Assembly (NCBI GenBank): GCA_900129675.1
Contig: FSRD01000001.1
Span: 3,089,501-3,153,500 of the forward strand
DNA: 64,000 nt
From: Bradyrhizobium erythrophlei
Lineage (GTDB): Bacteria > Pseudomonadota > Alphaproteobacteria > Rhizobiales > Xanthobacteraceae
Reading direction: 5' to 3'
In this document: positions 8,147-18,406 of the stretch, piece after piece
Numbering within the stretch: position 1 is the first letter of the stretch
Layout: every line of letters begins with the position of its first letter
Notes under the pieces: model-generated
The model's input: the letters and a program-made list of their open reading frames with translations, nothing else
Database searches by the model: none
What the model was told of the DNA's origin: nothing
Program-made: the position numbers and the translations under genes

Positions 8147-9037
8147 ATGCCGCTGCTGACGATTCATCACAAGACCGTATATCGCTACACCCATCCGGTG
8201 GCGTTTGGCGAACACCGCATCATGCTGCGCCCGCGTGACAGCCATGATCTGCGCGTGCTGTCCGGCAGCCTCGAGATCGAGCCGCAGCCGATGTCGCTGC
8301 GCTGGATCCATGACGTGTTCGGCAACAGCGTCGCGATCGCGACCTTCGACGAGCGCGCCGAAACGCTGTCGTTCACCTCGATGGCGACGGTCGAGCACAA
8401 TCCGGCCGAGGAATTCGCGCTGACCGCGGATGATCCCGCCTATTTCTATCCGTTCCTCTATGACGACGAGGAATTTCCCGACCTGCAGCAGTTCATCTCG
8501 CCGCAATATGGCGATCCGAACGGTGAGCTGTCGTTCTGGGCGCGCGGGTTTCTCGACGCCGACGGGCCGACGCCGACCTTCAATATCCTGAGCGGCATGA
8601 CGCACGGCATCCGCGAGGCCTTCACCTATCGCAGGCGGCACGAGCAGGGCACCCAGCATCCGCTCGACACGCTGCAGACGGGATCGGGCACCTGCCGCGA
8701 CTATGCGCTGTTCATGATCGAGGCGCTGCGGCGGCTCGGCATCGCCGCGCGCTTCGTGTCGGGATACCTGTTCATTCCGGGCGACCGCGCCCACGGCTAT
8801 GTCGGCGGCGGCTCGACGCATGCGTGGGTGCAGGTCTATCTGCCGAGCGCCGGCTGGATCGAGTTCGATCCGACCAACGGCATCGTCGGCACCCGCGATC
8901 TGATCCGCGTCGCGGTGGCTCGCGATCCGCGGCAGGCGATCCCGCTGCACGGTGCTTATCTCGGCTCGGCCGACGCCTTCGTCGGCATGGAGGTCTCTAT
9001 CAACGTCGTCTCGGTCGGCGAAGCGGAGAAGGTATAG
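8147..9037 (+). CDS. Transglutaminase-like protein with N-terminal Bact_transglu_N domain
   Basis: This protein of 296 residues has the two-part architecture of bacterial transglutaminase-like proteins: an N-terminal beta domain (TIHHKTVYRYTHPVAFGEHR, LRPRDSHDLRV) and a C-terminal papain-like domain. The catalytic triad is intact: Cys in SGTCRDYALFMIEALR, His in GGSTHAWVQVYLP and Asp in EFDPTNG. The ATG at 8147 is preferred over a TTG two codons earlier. A second paralogue starts 2 bp after the stop, so the pair is co-translated. The substrate is unknown; proteins of this type act as peptidases or amidases more often than as cross-linkers. Confidence 0.88.
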   Translation: MPLLTIHHKTVYRYTHPVAFGEHRIMLRPRDSHDLRVLSGSLEIEPQPMSLRWIHDVFGNSVAIATFDERAETLSFTSMATVEHNPAEEFALTADDPAYFYPFLYDDEEFPDLQQFISPQYGDPNGELSFWARGFLDADGPTPTFNILSGMTHGIREAFTYRRRHEQGTQHPLDTLQTGSGTCRDYALFMIEALRRLGIAARFVSGYLFIPGDRAHGYVGGGSTHAWVQVYLPSAGWIEFDPTNGIVGTRDLIRVAVARDPRQAIPLHGAYLGSADAFVGMEVSINVVSVGEAEKV

Positions 9038-9039
9038 CC

Positions 9040-9852
9040 ATGGAGATCAAGGTCGGCTTCGAGATCGCTTACGCGGCCGCACAGCCAACGCCGATGGTGA
9101 TCATGCTCGGCATTCACCCGTCGCGCTTTGCCGATATCGTCGGCACCGAGCGCATTGTCGCCGAGCCCGACGTGCCGATCGGATTCTACCGCGACAGTTT
9201 TGGCAATGTCTGCGGCCGTCTGGTGGCGTCGGCCGGCGGCGTCACCTTTCACGGCCACGCCGTGGTGCGCGATTCCGGCCTGCCCGATGTGGTGATGCCG
9301 ACCGCGCAGCAGGTGCCGATCGATCAATTGCCGGACGAGCTCTTGCTCTATCTGATGCCGAGCCGCTATTGCGAGACCGACAAGCTCACCGATATCGCCT
9401 GGTCGCTATTCGGCGCCACGCCGCCTGGCTGGGCGCGGGTCCAGGCCATCGTCGATTTCGTCCACAACCACGTCACCTTCGGCTACGAGCATGCGCATTT
9501 CATGAAATCGGCGCATGACGTCTACGAGCAGCGCGCCGGCGTGTGCCGCGATTTCGCGCATCTGGCGCTGACCTTCTGCCGCTGCATGAACATCCCGGCG
9601 CGCTATTGCACCGGCTATCTCGGCGATATCGGCGTGCCCAGGGATCCCGCGCCGATGGATTTTTCCGGCTGGTTCCAGGCCTATCTGTCGGGCCAGTGGT
9701 ACACCTTCGACGCCCGCCACAATCATCCGCGCATCGGCCGCATCCTGATGGCCACCGGCCGCGACGCCGCCGACGTCGCGCTGACCACGAGCTTTGGCCG
9801 GATGGATTTGGTGAAATTCGTCGTCGTCACCGACGAGGTCGCGCCGGCGTAG
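9040..9852 (+). CDS. Second transglutaminase-like protein, catalytic His apparently replaced
   Basis: This 270-residue paralogue lies immediately downstream of the first (2-bp gap). It has an N-terminal beta domain (VGFEIAYAAAQPTPMVIMLG) and a papain-like core with the expected Cys in RAGVCRDFAHLALTFCRC. Where relatives carry the catalytic His before a Trp (HAWF), this sequence reads MDFSGWFQAYL, so the His is Ser/Gly here. The Asp region (WYTFDARHN) is present. Either this copy is a non-catalytic partner of the first gene or another residue substitutes. No signal peptide is seen. The family assignment is firm; loss of activity is inference. Confidence 0.85.
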   Translation: MEIKVGFEIAYAAAQPTPMVIMLGIHPSRFADIVGTERIVAEPDVPIGFYRDSFGNVCGRLVASAGGVTFHGHAVVRDSGLPDVVMPTAQQVPIDQLPDELLLYLMPSRYCETDKLTDIAWSLFGATPPGWARVQAIVDFVHNHVTFGYEHAHFMKSAHDVYEQRAGVCRDFAHLALTFCRCMNIPARYCTGYLGDIGVPRDPAPMDFSGWFQAYLSGQWYTFDARHNHPRIGRILMATGRDAADVALTTSFGRMDLVKFVVVTDEVAPA

Positions 9853-9872
9853 CTCTCGCTGCCGCGCATTCG

Positions 9873-9984
9873 TCATTGCGAGCGAAGCGAAGCAATCCAT
9901 TCTTTCTTTTTGTCGCGCCATGGATTGCTTCGCGGAGCTTGTCATCGGGCGCACATTCGTGCGACCCGTTGGCTCGCAATGACG
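9873..9984. repeat. Dispersed palindromic repeat, family A
   Basis: The copy reads cattgcgagcgaagcgaagc, then a loop region, then ggattgcttcgcggag and ends in gttggctcgcaatgacgg. Its two outer arms are complementary. Further copies in this window lie at 19377-19483, 20027-20120, 23903-23940 (partial) and 26011-26092. Confidence 0.8.
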
Positions 9985-9999
9985 GGTATAGAGCACCCC

Positions 10000-10398
10000 A
10001 TGATTTCAGATCGCCTGTTCGTCTACGGCACGCTGATGCGCGGCTTCGACCATCCGATGGCCAGGCTGCTGTCGCGCAGCGCCGATTTTCTCGGCGCTGC
10101 GCAGTGCCGCGGCCGGCTCTATCTCATCAAGCATTATCCGGGGCTGGTGTTGTCGGACGATCCCGCAGAAATCGTGTTCGGCGAATTGTACCGCCTGCGC
10201 GATCGCGACGCCTTGCTCGGCGAGTTCGACATGTATGAGGCCTGCGGCGCGGGTTTTCCGGAGCCGACCGAATATATCCGCGCGATGCTGCCGCTGACGC
10301 TGGACGACGGCAGCACGGGCGAGGCATGGACCTATATCTACAACTGGCCGGTCACCGGCCTGCCGCGCATCGCCTCGGGGAAATTTCTGGAGCAGTAA
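10000..10398 (+). CDS. Gamma-glutamylcyclotransferase (AIG2-like) family protein
   Basis: This 132-residue cytoplasmic protein has the GGCT/AIG2 fold. The N-terminus DRLFVYGTLMRGFDHP carries the family YGTLxxG substrate-binding motif. A Glu in the FGELYRL segment and the EFDMYEACG segment match the expected core; family members use an acidic residue to form 5-oxoproline from gamma-glutamyl groups. I chose the ATG at 10000 because it gives the standard start four residues before the motif; the longer frame runs into the upstream repeat. The exact substrate is unknown. Confidence 0.82.
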   Translation: MISDRLFVYGTLMRGFDHPMARLLSRSADFLGAAQCRGRLYLIKHYPGLVLSDDPAEIVFGELYRLRDRDALLGEFDMYEACGAGFPEPTEYIRAMLPLTLDDGSTGEAWTYIYNWPVTGLPRIASGKFLEQ

Positions 10399-10403
10399 CT
10401 CTC

Positions 10404-10493
10404 CGTCATGCCCGGGCTTGTCCCGGGCATCCACGTCTTTCTTTCTTGTGGCTGCAAAGACGTGGATGGCCGGGTCAAGCCCGGCCATGACGA
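10404..10493. repeat. Dispersed palindromic repeat, family B
   Basis: The copy begins gtcatgcccgggcttgtccc and ends with the inverted arm gtcaagcccggccatgacg, around atccacgtctt/aagacgtggat inner arms. Other copies: 15901-15957 (short), 17277-17362, 19254-19344 and 32305-32393. It lies just after the stop of the preceding gene and could serve as a terminator. Confidence 0.8.
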
Positions 10494-10517
10494 ATGAGCA
10501 AACATTGCCGCGAGGTC

Positions 10518-11108
10518 TCACCCCTCCCGCACCACGCGCACATCGACCTCGCGCTCGACGTAGGTCCATTCCTCGGTGGCGCGCAGCATCCGGACCAGTT
10601 CCTCGAAGTCGGCGGCGTGCTCGGGCGCGTATTCGAACCAGGTGAGGAAATCGAAGGGCTCGCCGAGGTCGCGGCAGTGGAACAGCTGGCGCGCGATCGC
10701 GGGCAGAAATTTCAGGCTGGCTGAGATGTGGTGCGACCTGTCCTCGAAGATGCGCCGCCGCTCGTCCTGGGGCAGCTCCCACCACGCAGCCGATTTCCGG
10801 ATCGGGATCAGCGCCGCGTGCGTGGCCTCGGGGCGCCCGAGCCCGGCCTGGACCGCGGCAAGCTGTTCCTGCTCGGCGCGGTCCGTATAGCGCAGATGGC
10901 TGACCGTGCCGGCCAGCCGCCACGCGGTCGCCGAGGGCAGGATCGGCAGCGCAATGGCGTCGGATTGAACCACCTGCAGCGCCGGCACGCGCGGCAGCGC
11001 CTCGCCCTTCACCCGCGAAATCGAGGTGATGCGCCAAGCCCCGCTCTGGCTGCCCCGGAAGGTCGTGAACATGGGCGCCATCGAAGCGTGGAACCGGGCG
11101 GGGATCAA
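10518..11108 (-). CDS. Chlorite dismutase-family heme-binding protein
   Basis: This protein of up to 196 residues matches the chlorite dismutase/ChdC-like family. Visible marks are the segment ALIPIRKSAAWWELPQDER, the EDRSHHISASLKFLPAI segment that carries the likely proximal heme His, and the closing FDFLTWFEYAPEHAADFEEL. Most relatives in bacteria without chlorate respiration either make heme b from coproheme or have unknown roles. The start is uncertain: ATGs at 11081 and 11072 (MFTTFRGS) also fit and would match family length better. No heme genes lie next to it. Confidence 0.75.
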   Translation of the reverse strand: MIPARFHASMAPMFTTFRGSQSGAWRITSISRVKGEALPRVPALQVVQSDAIALPILPSATAWRLAGTVSHLRYTDRAEQEQLAAVQAGLGRPEATHAALIPIRKSAAWWELPQDERRRIFEDRSHHISASLKFLPAIARQLFHCRDLGEPFDFLTWFEYAPEHAADFEELVRMLRATEEWTYVEREVDVRVVREG

Positions 11109-11111
11109 GGC

Positions 11112-11280
11112 CTATCGTGTCCCGGACGCGGTGCAGCGTGACATCAGCGCGTTTACGCCCGTCTTCGACGCGCTATGGCTCCGCAGAGCCGGGACCCATA
11201 ATTCGTCGTGCAGCGGTGGACCCCGGATCAGCAGCGCACCGCTAACGCGCTACGCAGCATCCGGGGAACGATGGCCCCGG
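11112..11280. repeat. Intergenic repeat with inverted arms upstream of dnaG
   Basis: The segment holds tcgtgtcccggacgcg and gcatccggggaacgatggcc as inverted arms around a ctccgcagagccgggaccc core. This is another short palindromic intergenic element that I associate with Bradyrhizobium. No gene is seen between 11109 and 11386. The dnaG promoter probably lies around 11320-11370. Confidence 0.55.
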
Positions 11281-11386
11281 GCTGATGCCCTGTGAATAGC
11301 CGGGAGAAAGCCAACAATCCTGATATTGTGAGGGTTGGTTCACTATATCGATGGTCGGTTAGCACGGACCGAGCGACACCCACCCC

Positions 11387-13402
11387 ATGCGCTTCACGCC
11401 CCAATTCCTCGATGAACTGCGCGCCCGGCTTCCGGTCTCGGAAGTCGTGGGCAAGCGCGTCAAGTTGAAGAAGGCCGGACGGGAGTGGAAGGGGCTGTCG
11501 CCCTTTCAACAGGAAAAGTCGCCGTCGTTCACCGTCAACGACCAGAAGGGATTTTACCACGACTTCTCCTCCGGCAAGCACGGCGACATCATCTCGTTCT
11601 TGATGGAGACCGAGGGCGTCGGTTTTGCGGAGGCCGTCGAGCGGCTGGCCGCGATGGCGGGCATGGCGCTGCCGGCGGCAACGCCGGATGCCGCGCGCCA
11701 CGAGCAGCGCCGCAAGACGCTGTACGACGTGATGGATCTCGCGGCCAAATTCTTCGCCGATACGCTGGCCTCGCGTCATGGCGCCAAGGCGCGCGGCTAT
11801 CTCGGCGACCGCGCGATCTCGCCGGCCACCCAGTTGCAGTTCCGCATCGGCTACGCGCCGCCCGACCGCTTTGCGCTGAAGGAGCATCTCGGCGCCCAGG
11901 GCATCCCGGTCGAGGACATGGTGGAAGCGGGCCTGCTGGTTGCGGGCGACGACATCCCGGTGCCCTACGACAAGTTTCGCGACCGCGTGATGTTTCCGAT
12001 CACGGACCTGCGCAATCGCGTCATCGCGTTCGGCGGCCGCGCGCTGGAAAAGGACGTCGCCGCCAAATACATGAATTCGCCGGAAACCCCGCTGTTTCAC
12101 AAGGGCGACAATCTCTACAACCTCTCGGCCGCGCGGCAGGCCACGCATAACGGCGCAGCCCTGATCGTGGTCGAAGGCTATGTCGACGTTATCGCCATGG
12201 TGACGACGGGCTTTGCCGCCACCGTCGCGCCACTCGGAACGGCCTTGACCGAAAACCAGCTCGCGCTTTTGTGGAAGATGGCGGACGAGCCGATCCTGTG
12301 TTTCGACGGCGACAAGGCCGGACAGAAGGCCGCCTGGCGCGCCGCCGACCTGGCGCTGCCGCATCTCAAGCCCGGAAAAAGTTTGCGCTTCGCGCTGCTG
12401 CCCGAAGGCCAGGACCCCGATGATCTTGCGCGCTCCGGCGGACGCGCGGCGATCGAGGAAGTGATCGGCGCGGCGCGCGGGCTCGCCGACATGATCTGGT
12501 CGCGCGAGATCGAGGGCGGCACGTTTGCGACGCCCGAACGCCGAGCGGCGCTGGAAGCGCGGATCGGCGAACTCTCCAACGGCATCCGCGACGAGGTGGT
12601 GCGGCGCTATTATCGCCAGGATCTGGCCGAGCGGCTGCAGCGCACCTTTGCGCCGGAAGGCGGCCGCGGCGGTTACGCCAGAGGCAATTTCGGCAAGCGC
12701 CCGGGCGGCGAATCAGGCGGCCGGTTTGGCTCCCGTGCCCCCTTCACGTCAGGCGCGGCGGGCCGATTCGGCGGCGGCGGCCGCGGGCAGGCGAACGCCG
12801 GCCAGGTCAGCAACCGCGGCCCCTATCAAGCGGCCAGCGCCCAGCTTGCGGCCAGCCCGATCATGCGCGGCCAGCGCAGTGCGCTGTCCCGCCGCGAAGC
12901 GCTGATTTTGCAGTCCCTGATCAACCATCCCTGGCTGCTGCACGACCATCTGGAAGAGGTGGCGGCGCTGGAACTGGCCCATCCGGAGGCCAACAAGCTC
13001 CGCGCCGCCATTATCGCGGCCTTCGCCAGCGACCATCACCATTCGCCCGAGCCCGAAGAACAGGCCGAAAAAATGCGGGCCGATCTCGAGGCGCGAGGAT
13101 TTTCGCAGATACTTCAAAGGGTTGTGGCTGCGATCACGACCTCGGCGGTGTGGGGCGTGCAGCCCGGGGCAGCAAGGGAAGATGTTCTTTCGACCTGGCA
13201 GCAGCTCGTTACCTTGCATCAGAAAACTCACGCCTTACTTAGGGAAAAGAAGGATGCCGAGCTGGCCTTGGGCGAGGAGCCCAGCGAGGCCAATTTGGCA
13301 TGGCTGATGGACGTGAGCGCCCGGCTGGTCTCTCTGGACGGCACCGAGGCCCTGATCGAGGGTTTTGGCGAGCTTTCGGGCCGGTTCCGGCGCAGCGTTT
13401 GA
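11387..13402 (+). CDS. dnaG: DNA primase
   Basis: DnaG makes RNA primers at the replication fork and acts with the DnaB helicase. In 671 residues I see the N-terminal CHC2-type region (FTPQFLDELRARLPVSEVVG, then EWKGLSPFQQEKSPSFTV), the RNA-polymerase core, and the TOPRIM catalytic segment with VVEGYVDVIAM and ILCFDGDKAGQKAAWRA (Glu and DxD metal ligands). A long Gly/Arg-rich linker at about residues 420-480 precedes the C-terminal helicase-interacting domain. The Cys/His zinc ligands usual in CPFH...C..C are missing (SPFQ; FYHDFSSGKHGD), which I believe is common in rhizobial primases. It precedes rpoD, as in the classical dnaG-rpoD macromolecular-synthesis arrangement; no rpsU is seen. Confidence 0.97.
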   Translation: MRFTPQFLDELRARLPVSEVVGKRVKLKKAGREWKGLSPFQQEKSPSFTVNDQKGFYHDFSSGKHGDIISFLMETEGVGFAEAVERLAAMAGMALPAATPDAARHEQRRKTLYDVMDLAAKFFADTLASRHGAKARGYLGDRAISPATQLQFRIGYAPPDRFALKEHLGAQGIPVEDMVEAGLLVAGDDIPVPYDKFRDRVMFPITDLRNRVIAFGGRALEKDVAAKYMNSPETPLFHKGDNLYNLSAARQATHNGAALIVVEGYVDVIAMVTTGFAATVAPLGTALTENQLALLWKMADEPILCFDGDKAGQKAAWRAADLALPHLKPGKSLRFALLPEGQDPDDLARSGGRAAIEEVIGAARGLADMIWSREIEGGTFATPERRAALEARIGELSNGIRDEVVRRYYRQDLAERLQRTFAPEGGRGGYARGNFGKRPGGESGGRFGSRAPFTSGAAGRFGGGGRGQANAGQVSNRGPYQAASAQLAASPIMRGQRSALSRREALILQSLINHPWLLHDHLEEVAALELAHPEANKLRAAIIAAFASDHHHSPEPEEQAEKMRADLEARGFSQILQRVVAAITTSAVWGVQPGAAREDVLSTWQQLVTLHQKTHALLREKKDAELALGEEPSEANLAWLMDVSARLVSLDGTEALIEGFGELSGRFRRSV

Positions 13403-13580
13403 TGAAAAAATGATGCGGACGGCCGTGGCCGGGGCCGTTAAAAGACTCGCCAAACCCATGGTTTGGCTGCAAAAACAGGGTTAAGCGAAACTTAATAGCC
13501 GCACCGTTATTGGTGCAGACACCGGCGAGACGGGAGTTCGGGGGTGGCGACAATCTGCGCCGCCCTTTCCGCGTCGAAAG

Positions 13581-13627
13581 AGCGTGATCCGGAAAAGTGG
13601 AAACCGGTTTTCCGGAAGGATCACGCT
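13581..13627. repeat. Palindromic intergenic repeat (GCGTGATCCGGAAAAGTGG family)
   Basis: The gap between dnaG and rpoD (13403-13748) contains agcgtgatccggaaaagtgg followed by its inverted arm ccggaaggatcacgct, a near-perfect hairpin and a known dispersed repeat of rhizobia. The rest of the gap should hold the rpoD promoter; nothing else is recognised. Confidence 0.75.
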
Positions 13628-13748
13628 CAAACAAAGAATAGAGCGAGATGACGTTTCGAAGAAACGTCGTCGCGCTCGGTGACATTAGTGATCCAAGCAG
13701 GTGGCGACAGCCGCTGCCTTGCATGAGCGCGTTTCGGGAGCTTGATGA

Positions 13749-15893
<2,145 letters not shown>

Positions 15894-15900
15894 TTTAGGT

Positions 15901-15957
15901 CGTCATGCCCGGGCGCCTGTCCCCGACTTGATCGGGGATGACCCGGGCATCCATCGA
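15901..15957. repeat. Short copy of repeat family B
   Basis: The segment gtcatgcccgggcgcctgtc ... gacccgggcatccatcg keeps the gcccggg/cccgggc arms of family B, with a changed centre, directly after rpoD. Confidence 0.6.
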
Positions 15958-15963
15958 AACAAA

Positions 15964-15994
15964 GCGGCGGGCGAAAGCCCGCCGTTTCATTTTA
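15964..15994 (+). terminator. Rho-independent terminator after rpoD
   Basis: Stem CGGCGGGC / GCCCGCCG with a GAAA loop, followed by a T-rich tract (tttcatttt). Its position 70-100 bp after the rpoD stop fits. Confidence 0.8.
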
Positions 15995-16007
15995 GTGGAC
16001 CCCAGCG

Positions 16008-16682
16008 TTAGCTTAGTTTTAGTCTTATAACATCCTGGTCGCGCGGCTTGCGGGTGCCGCCGCCCCATGGTTGTTCGATTGCACCAATCGCCCACTCTTC
16101 TGCCATAGGGCGCGCGCCCGGACCGCTCTCGCCCCCTACGATGGCCCAGTCGATTCCCTTAAGATCGATCTTGCCTACGGTTGCGAGAAGCGGCTCAAAG
16201 GAAACGAATTTTACAGATGCTGCGGCAGTCTTGAGATGCTTAACTCGCACCGCATTCTTGGCGTCCTCGACTGAGACGCCTAACCAAATATGCGGGGGCG
16301 CTTTGCCTGCGCCGTACCGACCGCGGAGATACCGGACCATAAGCGAACTGCGCTTGGTCAAGACCTGATATGTGTGCCAGTCGGCAGCTTCCATCGTATC
16401 GAACACGGAATCGATGAATGGTCTGGGCACTTCTTTATGAAAGAGGTCACTCATAGAGTTGACGAAGATGCGTCTTGGCTGTCGCCAACTCAGCGGTTGA
16501 GCCAACCGCTCTGGACGCAGTTTCAGGTCAAAACCATTTTCGAACGGATGACCGGGGACACCCCGAAAGCGCTCGGAAAAGCGCTCAGCGTAGCAAAAAT
16601 CGCAGCCACGAGTGATCTTCGTGCAACCCGTAACAGGATTCCACGTTGCGTCAGTCCATTCGATTGGTGTCGTTGACGCCAT
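16008..16682 (-). CDS. DUF5131 (phage Gp37/Gp68-type) protein, C-terminus altered
   Basis: This 224-residue protein matches the DUF5131 family found in phages and mobile DNA. The N-terminus TPIEWTDATWNPVTGCTKIT is followed by a Cys cluster (GCTKITRGCDFCYAERF) that resembles a radical-SAM-like metal site. RIFVNSMSDLFHKEVP and WLGVSVEDA are further family marks. After ESGPGARPMAEEWA the usual stretch containing FFFKQWGG is missing or scrambled, and the protein ends GGTRKPRDQDVIRLKLS. I suspect an internal deletion or frameshift near codon 200. The gene is less GC-rich than its neighbours and stands alone; it was probably acquired horizontally. Confidence 0.8.
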   Translation of the reverse strand: MASTTPIEWTDATWNPVTGCTKITRGCDFCYAERFSERFRGVPGHPFENGFDLKLRPERLAQPLSWRQPRRIFVNSMSDLFHKEVPRPFIDSVFDTMEAADWHTYQVLTKRSSLMVRYLRGRYGAGKAPPHIWLGVSVEDAKNAVRVKHLKTAAASVKFVSFEPLLATVGKIDLKGIDWAIVGGESGPGARPMAEEWAIGAIEQPWGGGTRKPRDQDVIRLKLS

Positions 16683-16893
16683 AAGTTCACTCTAGAACAA
16701 AACAAGAACAAATACTAGTCAAAAAATAGTCTACCTGAGATCGCGACACCTTAGGTTAATGGGCCTTTCAAGCAATTGCGCTTGAATGCTCGCTTGGTAA
16801 GACAAGACGTGATGAGGTTCGGACGGACCTTTCGATGGCAGTGCTCCATGCGTCACGTAGCGCCACTCTCCAGCATCGAAGGCTAACTGTAGC

Positions 16894-17274
16894 ATGACCG
16901 GCCACCGCCTTGTTGTCTGGTACAACACGCGCTGCCCCGTTTGCAATGCGGGGATCGATTGGCAACGCAACAAGCTCTTGGCCGCCGTTCGCGCCGGCCA
17001 CATCTCGTTCAAAGACATCAACGAACAGCCCGATGCGCTGGCGTCCTATGGCGTCTCGCTCGATGACATTCGCCGTCGCCTGCATGCGACCGATGAATCC
17101 GGCGGCCTGATCGTCGGCGCGGATGTGGCGGTCGCGATGTGGCGGCTAACGCCTGGCCAAGGCTGGCTGGCGGCGCTGTTCGGCAATCGCCTGATGCTGC
17201 CGGTGACGCGATTTGCTTATGATCGCTTCGCGGACGCGCTATTCGCCTGGAACAAGCGGAAGGGGCGTTGGTGA
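16894..17274 (+). CDS. DUF393 thiol-disulfide oxidoreductase-like protein
   Basis: This 126-residue protein has the DUF393 pattern: an N-terminal thioredoxin-like strand followed by CPVC (VVWYNTRCPVCNAGIDW), then FKDINEQPD and the downstream GGLIVGADVAVAMWRLTPG. Such proteins are small predicted oxidoreductases, sometimes called DCC proteins after their redox motif (DxxCxxC). Here the usual Asp before the CxxC is Asn (NTRC), a minor change. No partner gene is obvious. The 200 bp upstream is AT-rich and holds the promoter. Confidence 0.82.
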   Translation: MTGHRLVVWYNTRCPVCNAGIDWQRNKLLAAVRAGHISFKDINEQPDALASYGVSLDDIRRRLHATDESGGLIVGADVAVAMWRLTPGQGWLAALFGNRLMLPVTRFAYDRFADALFAWNKRKGRW

Positions 17275-17276
17275 TG

Positions 17277-17362
17277 CCGGCTCTCCTCGTCCTTGCCAGG
17301 CTTGACCCGGCAATCCATCTTAAGAAAATGATGGATGCGCTGGTCAAGCCCGCGCATGACGG
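17277..17362. repeat. Diverged copy of repeat family B
   Basis: The segment ccaggcttgacccggcaatc ... gatgcgctggtcaagcccgcgcatgac keeps the family-B arms with several changes, between two plus-strand genes. Confidence 0.6.
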
Positions 17363-17394
17363 CGGTGACAAAATCGCCATCGCGGATCAAAGCG

Positions 17395-17640
17395 ATGAAC
17401 AAAGTCGCAAAAATCAAATGGCTCGGCGGCTATCGCTTGCACACAACATTCAGCGATGGAGCCATGGGCGAGCACGACTTTTCCGCGCTGGTTGCGCAGA
17501 GTGGACTCACGGTTCAGCCCCTGTGTGACCCTGCGTATTTCGCACGCGTGTTTCTGGAAGATTGCGCACCCACCTGGCCCAACGGCTTCGATATGTGCCC
17601 CGATTGGTTGCGCCGCGAAACTGAGTCCGCCGAGCGCTGA
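17395..17640 (+). CDS. DUF2442 protein
   Basis: This 81-residue protein reads KIKWLGGYRLHTTFSDGAMGEHDFSALV and ends FDMCPDWLRRE, which is the DUF2442 pattern (a small beta-rich domain with a conserved WPNGxDxxPxxL end). DUF2442 proteins are often found beside toxin-antitoxin-like DUF4160 genes; no DUF4160 partner is seen here. I chose the ATG at 17395 because the longer frame would run through the upstream repeat. The function is unknown. Confidence 0.75.
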   Translation: MNKVAKIKWLGGYRLHTTFSDGAMGEHDFSALVAQSGLTVQPLCDPAYFARVFLEDCAPTWPNGFDMCPDWLRRETESAER

Positions 17641-17699
17641 ATCGAGAAGTATCCCGCCTCAACTCAACGGCCTCGCCGCCCCCCGCGCCCTTCATCCGC

Positions 17700-17978
17700 C
17701 TAACGCTTCCCGATCCCCATGATCGCCGAGCCCATCGCGGTCGAGCCCAGGGTAACGATGAAGCCGAACAGCAACAGCCCGAGCGCAATGCCGGGCGAGT
17801 TGTCGGCGAAGATTAGGTCGCGCAGGCCAAAGGGATTGAGCGCGAGCAGGCCGCCGACCAGCAAGGTCGCGGCCGCCACGCCCACCGCAAGGTTGATGGC
17901 GAGCAGCCGGAACAACGGCGTACGCAAGGCATCGAACCGTTGCGGCATCCGCTGCTGGCCTGGCGTTTTGTCTGGCAT
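17700..17978 (-). CDS. Small two-helix membrane protein
   Basis: This 92-residue protein has two clear hydrophobic helices (LLAINLAVGVAAATLLVGGL and IALGLLLFGFIVTLGSTAMG) after a charged N-terminus, and a loop FGLRDLIFADNSP. No named domain is recognised. It is probably an inner-membrane protein conserved in rhizobia. The next minus-strand gene lies 58 bp upstream, so they may share a transcript. Confidence 0.7.
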   Translation of the reverse strand: MPDKTPGQQRMPQRFDALRTPLFRLLAINLAVGVAAATLLVGGLLALNPFGLRDLIFADNSPGIALGLLLFGFIVTLGSTAMGSAIMGIGKR

Positions 17979-18036
17979 CGTCGCGCGCCCTCGCGCTTGG
18001 GCAAGTTTACCAGAGATGGGCGCTGGATGGCTTCCG

Positions 18037-18237
18037 TCAATCCTCGATCCGTTCCTCCGTGCAGCCGAACCCCGCCGGCATGAGCCGCGCCGCGGCCGGG
18101 TCCGTGGCGATGCGCTGCTCCGCGGCCGGCGTCTCGGCCGCCAGCCCGAGCGAGGCGATCACCTGATGTTCGATCCATTGCCGGACGTCGGCGGGCGCGG
18201 TGCGGATCTGGTCCGTGGTCAGGGTAATTCCGATCAT
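18037..18237 (-). CDS. Small hypothetical protein
   Basis: This 66-residue protein begins MIGITLTTDQIRTAPADVRQ and reads WIEHQVIASLGL. It is a short helical protein without signal peptide or cysteine motif. AAGGAGAG lies about 6 bases before the start, which is a strong ribosome-binding site and supports a real gene. The function is unknown; it may be co-transcribed with the small membrane protein downstream. Confidence 0.6.
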   Translation of the reverse strand: MIGITLTTDQIRTAPADVRQWIEHQVIASLGLAAETPAAEQRIATDPAAARLMPAGFGCTEERIED

Positions 18238-18406
18238 GAAGGCTCTCCTTTTGGCTTGCCATGCTAGGCGAAGCCGCCGCGGAGAATTTGATGCGGATCA
18301 AGGGTCAGGCGCGGCCCCGAGAAAGGCGCAAAAGCAGCGTTTTTGACGCGCCGCTTTCGGTCGTGGCATGGTGGATGCCGTGCGAAGAATTTTGAAGGAT
18401 TTCAGT

